NCBI RefSeq assembly: GCF_029867415.1
Contig: NW_026705227.1
Location: 310,001-374,000, forward strand
Source of the DNA: Vicia villosa
Taxonomy: Eukaryota; Streptophyta; Magnoliopsida; Fabales; Fabaceae
Direction: 5' to 3'
DNA: 64,000 nucleotides
Part shown: piece by piece, positions 59,168 to 64,000 of the stretch
Position numbering within the stretch: position 1 is the first letter of the stretch
Layout of the letters: the number at the start of each line of letters is the position of its first letter
Position numbers and translations under genes: made by a program
The notes under the pieces: model-generated
The model's database searches: none
Told to the model about the DNA's origin: nothing
Seen by the model: the letters and a program-made list of their open reading frames with translations, nothing else

Positions 59168-62100
59168 TGGCATCCTGTTCTGTTTCTGGGTGAGATCCTA
59201 AGGAAGATACTTTTGGTTATGGGCAAGGTAGGTGGTACCTACTGTAAAGTTTTTTTTGAACTTAGAGAAGTTCATATTGTTGTTTGAGTGATCCCTTGAA
59301 GTGGAAGGTGGACTATTCAGGACAGGGTGAGAAGTGTACCTATCTGTTATTTTTCAGGCGTGTAACTTTGGTGATAAGTTGTTGTATGGTTTGATTTATT
59401 TTCAAACCTATGTTGACCTATTTCACCTGGAGTGTGGTGTGTTTGTGCAAAGGTTTATGTTGTGCTTGAAGGTGGTTGAGGAGGTTGTATCTGTGTATTC
59501 TGCTGCATGGTATCTGATGTAACCCTGGTTGTCCCAAGTAAGGTATTTTCTTAGAAAGGCATTGGGGTTTGGTCTCCTCAGCAGGGTTATCCTATGGTGA
59601 TAGGATATGTGCAAGACTGCTTTCAACCAAGCGTGTAAAGTTGCCAACGATACTTGAGCTTTATTTCTCAAGTCCACTCAAAAAGGAACTTTAGTATGTG
59701 GTTAATATATTTTTCAAGGAGCATGTCTTGCAGACTGTTGAAGAATGTTTAGAGCCATTTATTTTGGTTTCTAAAAGGGTCTTCCTAATACTTGACCTAA
59801 TTAGGAAAGTGATTCTAAGTCTTGTTGTTGTTAGTGTAACTGGAGCTTGGATTTTTGTGGACCTTGAAGGTGATCAAGCATTGTTGTGTTTTTCTGTAAG
59901 CAGTGACGGCTACAGAACCAGACTTAGTTTTTGTGTTCCATAAGAAGGGAACTAATGTCCTACCAGATGTAGGGACATCATGTCAGCAGGTGTGTGGATT
60001 CCTACTGCATAACAGATGCCTTAAGTGTTGAACAAATGTGTAATGATCACATATGTTTGGAACCTACTTCTAATTTGGAAGATGAGGCATCTAATTTGTG
60101 TATCTAAGATGTTTGACCAAAAAACATGTCTTAGATTGGTTGATTAAATGATGGTTAACCAAATTGTCTAATTCTTGGTTCAGTTTATTTCTAATTCAAG
60201 TAAGTAGGAAGTGCAGAGGTTGAGCTTCAGTGTCCAAGAGAAATTTGTTATCCCAGCCTGGTTTTTGAATATGAAGGTCAAGTTCATATGTCAAGGACAT
60301 TCTCTCTAATATCTAGGAGATCCTTCTGATCAAAGGAACTAGATTTATAGAATCTTGTTTGTGGCTATGGAACATATTCTGTTGGAAGAGCTTTGTGTGG
60401 GTGTGCATTAACCACATATTGTGCTGATATTAAGGAGGAGAATGTTTGATTCTCAAGGAGTTCATAGCAGTTGATGATGAAGAATCCCAAATCTGGAGTT
60501 AGAGATTCTTGAGATGTCAATTATAATGTATTGATATCTTTGTATTGAGAATTTATTTTTCTTAATATGTACGGCTGTTGTTTCTCTCAAACGGGATGGA
60601 GGTTGTTTACTCAAACTTGATATCACTTGTCAAGTCTATGAGAACATGTAACTCTTGTTCTAATAAATTAGGAGAGACATACAAGGGGTTGTATGCAATG
60701 GAGATACATCAACCTAATTTAAGTTAATATTCTGGAAAATTAACTTACAGTCATGGTGAAATTCAACCAGTGGTCTATTGGTATCATCCAAGCATCTTGG
60801 GATGAATTGTTTAAGGTTGAAGAATGGGAGAATCAGACTTGTTTGGACAGTCTGTTCATGGTATGATGATCAGTAAATACCATGGTTATTGTAGAGGGAG
60901 TCTCCTCTTTTGGTGCAGAATGATAGCACCGTATAGCTCAAAGTCAGACAGGTGGTCTGAAACTTGCTTGTAAAAAAGCACTTTGGTGTATGGTGACACC
61001 TGCTGATGTTTCTGCGCAAAAGGTTAGCTGCTGAAGTGTGATGCTCCTGTGTTCTCCCTTAAGAGGTTTCGTATGGAAGTGTTATGGGTGTTATCTCCAG
61101 AACCATAGTAATTAGTGGACTCCATATAATTGAGAGTGATGTCTTATCTGATGGAAGGACATCATCTCAAGGTGTGTGTTTCCTATGTAAAGGAATTTGT
61201 CTTGAAGATCACAGGGTGAGTATTGTTGTTCACCATTGGATTCCAAAGTTGGAATGTCTGACCATGATGGAGTTGAAGTCCAGTCTCTGACCAAGTCTGG
61301 AATATTGTGAAGGATCCTCGTGAGCCAATAGTATGAAGAAGATGGATGTGAGAATAAATGTCTTGACATTTTTGAAAAGGTAGAGAAAGTCATCAAGTAC
61401 CACGCGTGTGAAGAAGAAGGTTGTCAGATAAATTGTCCTACCTAGTGTGAGAAGGTAGTATTATCTGATTGATATTAAATACTTTGACGGGAGCTAAGTG
61501 TTTTTCTGACGTATGTATGCAAATCTGAATTTTGAACACTATTTCAGAAAATTGTGGAGAGTTTATTTCTCTCTATGGTATTCTGTTGTGTGGTTACTCT
61601 GAAGATGAGATCTCTTGAGACCCTTTTGTGTAATTGGGGAGTTTGTTTGGACCTCTATTGAGATAAGTCCCTTGGATGGTGATTCCAGAACCAAAGCTGA
61701 TAGGGTCTGTGGTAAAGTTGTTGATGTCCCAAATGATGTTGTAACATCATTACTGATGATAGACTGTGGAAGAGACTTGGGACCATAAGTCTTAATATTC
61801 AAACACCACGCTCAGAAGTGGCAGATCTATATATGGGTTAGAATAAGAGGATTTTAATTTTGTTTAGAGTAGTATGCTCAGACAATGCATTACTATTATG
61901 ATGCTTTGAAGATTTCATTAGTATCAACAACTACTAGTGATTGTAAAAGGTTGATTTGATCAGCATGTTGTTTAAGGGATATTCCTTCCGTTATTGTTAG
62001 AGAGTCTAAGTCTCAGTAAGCTTTTAAGCACACTAAGAAATTGTTGGAGGTTGGTTACAGACTATGGTTGCATGACATCTTAGCCACCAAAAGAGTCATG

Positions 62101-62345
62101 ACAACATGTGGGGGGGTATAGGGGCGCGAATCAAAAGTGTTCTTGTTATGTGGACAACTCAGGGTACTTGATATCTCTCTCGAGGAGCTGTTAGTTCTGG
62201 ATTTGTAAAAGTCAGGACTAATTCCTTTTGTTTGTGTCTTTGTTTGTTGTGTTCTCATGTCCTTCGTTCGGATATGAGTAAGTATAGAGTCTGTGAAGGT
62301 TGTGTTTGTCATCTTGTGGCAAACATAGGGAAGAAGGGTAGTGTT
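59168..62345 (+). mobile_element. Interior of LTR element with no recognisable coding domain
   Basis: It follows the PBS directly but has no gag, protease, integrase or reverse transcriptase motif in any frame that I can find; the short ORFs are isolated. Base composition is more even than the intergenic DNA. No polypurine tract or 3' LTR was found before 62.4 kb. Either a heavily decayed copia interior or a large non-coding (LARD-like) element. Confidence 0.45.
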
Positions 62346-62453
62346 CAGAGAGAAAAAAATATTAATACATAATCTGCACCATTTATTTTAAAATTTAATG
62401 GTTCATATTCATTCTCACATTCTCATATAAAAATGTCATTCTCATATGATATG

Positions 62454-62643
<190 letters not shown>

Positions 62644-62933
62644 TTAATTTAAAATAGAACAAAATTAATGTCCCTATATAATTTTCATTATTACACTATC
62701 TATTTGTTAATTCATCCTTAGACTATTTTAATTATATTAATAAAATTAAACAAACAATTGAAATTTAAATAAATATTATTAAAAAACAAAAAGGAAAAAA
62801 ATATAAAATTAAACAAAAAAACATTTTAAAAAAAAACTAAAATTTTCTTGGAATTTTTCTTAAGAGTATATATTGGAATTGTAAATACAAAGAACTATGC
62901 TATTAATACTATTCAATGTATTAATAATACAAA

Positions 62934-63040
62934 GCAAAGCATCTAACCTAGTGGATAGGCATTGGAGTTGCAAAGGGAAGGGTGTGGGTTCAACTCGTAC
63001 CTGTCGACAATTTGGATCTTCTTCATCAATACAACAACCT
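62934..63040 (+). repeat. tRNA-derived SINE-like unit
   Basis: TCTAACCTAGTGGATAGGC (A-box-like, ending CCTAGTGG) and GTGGGTTCAACTCGTACC (B box GGTTCAACTC) lie 40 bp apart with no closing acceptor stem. CTTCTTCATCAATACAACAA follows, and the unit abuts the LTR start at 63048. Confidence 0.5.
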
Positions 63041-63047
63041 GATCCCC

Positions 63048-64000
63048 TGATAAGTGCCAAAATGTCGTTATTTTTAGTGTTAATTTGTGGCACTTATTAG
63101 ATTGATTTTGTATATAAACAAGTAATTTCATCCACTTTTGTGTATATTTATATATTTTGTGTGTATTTGAGTTTTCGTGTGAATATTATATCGATTAATT
63201 CATTTTTACATTCTTTTTGTATGATTATTCAATTGGTTGAAGCTTTAGTCATAAAAGTACTAAGGATGGCTTCAAGTTGCATTTTTGCGAAGGAAATAAA
63301 GCTACAGGTCGCGCTTAGCGCGGTGCTAGCGTGCCCAGTCAGAACGTTGCGCGCTTAGCGCAGTATTTGGCGCTTTGCGCAAAATAAGGCAGTTTAAGTG
63401 TAATAAGTGGAAGTGCGCTTAGCGCGGAAATTGGGGCTTAGCACGGTCTGCGATTTCAGTTTGTATAGATAGTTTTAAAACATATTTATTAGGTGATCCA
63501 TCACTTTTTAGGGTGTGATCTGGTTCTTAGAGTTTAGGGGCCTTGATCACAACACTTGGGCGTGCATCTTGATGATCCGGGGTCGAATCTTCTTCGATTG
63601 TGATTGACACCATAAGAGATTTGGGTTCTTCCCCTCTTTGTTTTCCTTTGTGTTGGGATTTGTATGTAGTTTACTTTGTTTTGTATGTATATTTATTGCT
63701 CATGGTATTGAATGAGATCTATTTTACAAATCAATATTGTGTTTATCCTTGTTTTTGCTTTTTGCATGAGTTTTTGTTGCTTTAGACATAAACTGCTCAA
63801 ATTTCTCTTGGATGAATGCTTCTAGGTTCTTGAATCTAGAGATAGATTTAGGCTTAGTAATCGCGAGTATCGACTCTTAATGCCTTCGTGTTTGGTTGGG
63901 TTGCACGAGACATTGCCGATGATATCAGATTTAGTTGATTTCTCACTTTGCGTTAGACATATGTTGATTTCTCACTTTGCGTTAGACATAACCTCTGTGT
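63048..64000 (+). mobile_element. Gypsy (Athila/Tat-like) LTR, runs off the window
   Basis: It opens TGATAAGTGCCAAAATG and is colinear with the solo LTR at 34304-35614: GACACCRYRAGA..TTGGGTT, TGTATATTTATTGCTCATGG and CTCACTTTGCGTTAGACATAACC occur in the same order. It carries GCGCTTAGCGC-type words at 63310-63450 and a 29-bp tandem duplication near 63934-63990. The 3' end is outside the window. Confidence 0.72.
63310..63450. repeat. Cluster of GCGCTTAGCGC words
   Basis: TCGCGCTTAGCGCGGTG, TTGCGCGCTTAGCGCAG, GGCGCTTTGCGCAAAA, GTGCGCTTAGCGCGG and GGGCTTAGCACGG fall within 140 bp, in the part of the LTR where the relative at 34.3 kb has its GCGCGCC cluster. Confidence 0.85.

Noticed and set aside
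61084..61396. Overlapping ORFs on both strands as a gene
   Set aside because: They lie in the interior of an LTR element, lack motifs, and no splice-consistent extension was found.
62934..63040. Functional tRNA gene
   Set aside because: Same reason: promoter boxes without a cloverleaf, best read as a SINE head.

Overview
This window looks like an AT-rich, repeat-dense stretch of a plant nuclear genome, most likely a legume (Fabaceae). The evidence is GT-AG introns, plant-type genes, and SIRE/Maximus-style copia LTRs, tRNA-Met-primed gypsy LTRs and MITEs of types I associate with Medicago, pea and vetch. The species is not determinable by eye. There is no bacterial or phage content, no CRISPR and no rRNA.

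Three intact host genes were found. (1) A brassinosteroid C-6 oxidase of the CYP85A cytochrome P450 family, plus strand, nine exons, 24643-27521 (465 aa). (2) A reversibly glycosylated polypeptide / UDP-arabinopyranose mutase, plus strand, four exons, 44667-46203 (347 aa). (3) A tRNA (guanine26-N2)-dimethyltransferase of the TRM1 family, minus strand, eleven exons, 48712-52997 (647 aa, or 594 aa from an internal start). They belong to unrelated pathways (brassinosteroid synthesis, cell-wall arabinose supply, tRNA modification) and are separated by transposon blocks, so no joint function is implied.

Layout: 0-5 kb holds two sister foldback MITEs around a TA microsatellite and non-genic DNA. 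5.0-8.4 kb is a hAT-like element invaded by a LINE (reverse transcriptase and RNase H, minus). 9.7-10.1 kb is a plus-strand LINE remnant. 10.2-11.3 kb is a copia LTR carrying a 28-29 bp tandem array. 11.6-15.0 kb is a second decayed LINE. 16.3-16.7 kb is a gypsy gag relic. 17.9-23.4 kb holds copia (SIRE-like) LTRs with PBS, decayed interior and polypurine tract. 24.6-27.5 kb is CYP85A, followed by a MULE-type MITE with a 9-bp target duplication. 28.6-30.2 kb is dominated by a repeated near-palindromic word. 31.1-32.4 kb is another copia LTR. 33.4-43.0 kb is one gypsy LTR of about 2.7 kb swollen to 9.6 kb by three solo LTRs nested in it, two of which belong to its own family. 43.0-43.9 kb is a MULE transposase pseudogene cut by that gypsy element. 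Then come the RGP and TRM1 genes with MITEs in their introns or flanks. 55.0-57.1 kb is a long hairpin interrupted by a hAT-like element with an 8-bp target duplication. 58.5-62.3 kb is a copia LTR with PBS and an apparently non-coding interior. 62.4-64.0 kb is compound microsatellites, a SINE-like unit and the start of an LTR related to the one at 34.3 kb.

The strongest unexplained signal is structural. Several LTRs carry short, repeated, near-palindromic words at comparable internal positions (AACCGGTT, GCGCTTAGCGC, CGCTTAGC/GCGAG, AATCGATT types), while the sequence around them is conserved only by family.
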